Of a stretch of DNA of 34,264 nucleotides, positions 33,947 to 34,264 are shown piece after piece. A model generated the notes under the pieces. The model did no database searches, had not been told where the DNA came from, and saw only the letters and a program-made list of their open reading frames with translations. Position numbers and translations under genes: made by a program. How positions within the stretch are numbered: the first letter of the stretch is position 1; the number at the start of each line of letters is the position of its first letter. The stretch is from Ignavibacteria bacterium (lineage in GTDB: Bacteria > Bacteroidota > Ignavibacteria > Ignavibacteriales > Melioribacteraceae), in contig VGVY01000016.1 in the NCBI GenBank assembly GCA_016873835.1, positions 1 to 34,264 of the forward strand. Direction: 5' to 3'.

Positions 33947-34264
33947 ATGAAAAAATTTCTTGTTCTAATCATTATTTCTGTTTTCAACATCTCACCTTTT
34001 GCTCAAACAGATTTTTTTGCTGATGATTCAAATGATGTTAACTGCAATTACAATAGCTTTGATATCGGATCACGAAATAGTGGAATCAGTTTTGGAAATT
34101 CAAAAAATTGGAATGGATTAAGGTTTAATTTTTCAGATTGCGGGATTGGTACCATTAATGGCATTAATATCACTTTTTGGAAACCAGAGAGGAGTCCGGG
34201 TTCGCAAGTAAATGGAATTTCTTTAGGTGGCGCTCCACTTGCAGACAATTTAACGGGAGTGAAT
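33947..34264 (+). CDS. Exported protein, partial (5' part only)
   Basis: The first 106 residues of a protein that continues past the right edge. Signal peptide M-K-K-F-L-V-L-I-I-I-S-V-F ends P-F-A-Q at about residue 20. The mature part is rich in Asn, Gly and Ser with N-Y-N-S-F-D-I-G-S-R-N-S-G-I and N-G-I-N-I-T-F-W-K-P, which looks like a start of a beta-strand-rich surface protein with repeated turns; no family is recognised. The frame stays open to base 34264. The TAAATTTG promoter precedes it by 26 bases. Confidence 0.8.
   Translation, partial: MKKFLVLIIISVFNISPFAQTDFFADDSNDVNCNYNSFDIGSRNSGISFGNSKNWNGLRFNFSDCGIGTINGINITFWKPERSPGSQVNGISLGGAPLADNLTGVN

Noticed and set aside
34048-34248. Minus-strand open frame of 66 codons at the right edge
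   Set aside because: The plus-strand frame from 33947 has a signal peptide, a promoter-like box and stays open to the end.
1-34264. CRISPR array, insertion sequence or transposase
   Set aside because: No regularly spaced direct repeats and no transposase or integrase motifs were found on either strand.

Overview
The window comes from an AT-rich bacterial genome. Signal peptides ending in A-Q, Bacteroidota-style TAnnTTTG promoter spacing in one place, and dispersed intergenic palindromes of the kind seen in environmental genomes all point to the Bacteroidota/Ignavibacteriota side of the tree. No marker gene is present, so this placement is an inference. Almost the whole left part (1-27.8 kb) is read from the minus strand and the right part mostly from the plus strand. 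Transcription diverges from about 27.9 kb. Region A (1-11,852, minus) is a purine-type catabolic operon. In transcription order it holds a two-subunit xanthine dehydrogenase (XdhA-like Fe-S/FAD and XdhB-like molybdopterin subunits), an unusual fold-type II PLP enzyme, a HyuA/allantoinase-like cyclic amidohydrolase, an SsnA-like amidohydrolase, and a second, divergent three-subunit molybdenum hydroxylase whose last (2Fe-2S) subunit runs off the left edge. Several genes overlap by ATGA or GTGA, so they are probably translated together. The set resembles the E. coli ssnA-ygfM-xdhD/hyuA purine region, but with a different PLP enzyme. Region B (11,873-13,797) is a sodium/solute symporter and a small two-helix membrane protein, probably the uptake module for A or C. 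Region C (13,990-27,769, minus) is a carbohydrate-processing cluster: four secreted (alpha/alpha)6-type glycosidases (two related pairs), a secreted alpha/beta-hydrolase esterase, an M24-fold lipoprotein that has lost its metal ligands, and a mutarotase-like protein. There is no SusC/SusD pair in the window. Region D (28,053-32,206, plus) holds two successive copies of a three-gene pilin-like module (PilV/PilW/PilX-like small anchored proteins). The first large protein carries a Cys/His 'AHLAHGD' motif and the last gene of the second copy is cut short. Region E (32,138-34,264) begins with an abrupt junction at about 32,200. There the truncated pilin-like gene meets the truncated 3' end of a convergent dipeptidyl-peptidase IV gene of which only the first 155 or so residues remain. 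It is followed by a Trp-anticodon tRNA-like sequence with a damaged acceptor stem, an acidic-tailed hypothetical protein overlapping a small exported protein, and the start of another exported protein that leaves the window. Two families of dispersed palindromic repeat are visible; one copy forms part of the coding sequence of a glycosidase signal peptide.
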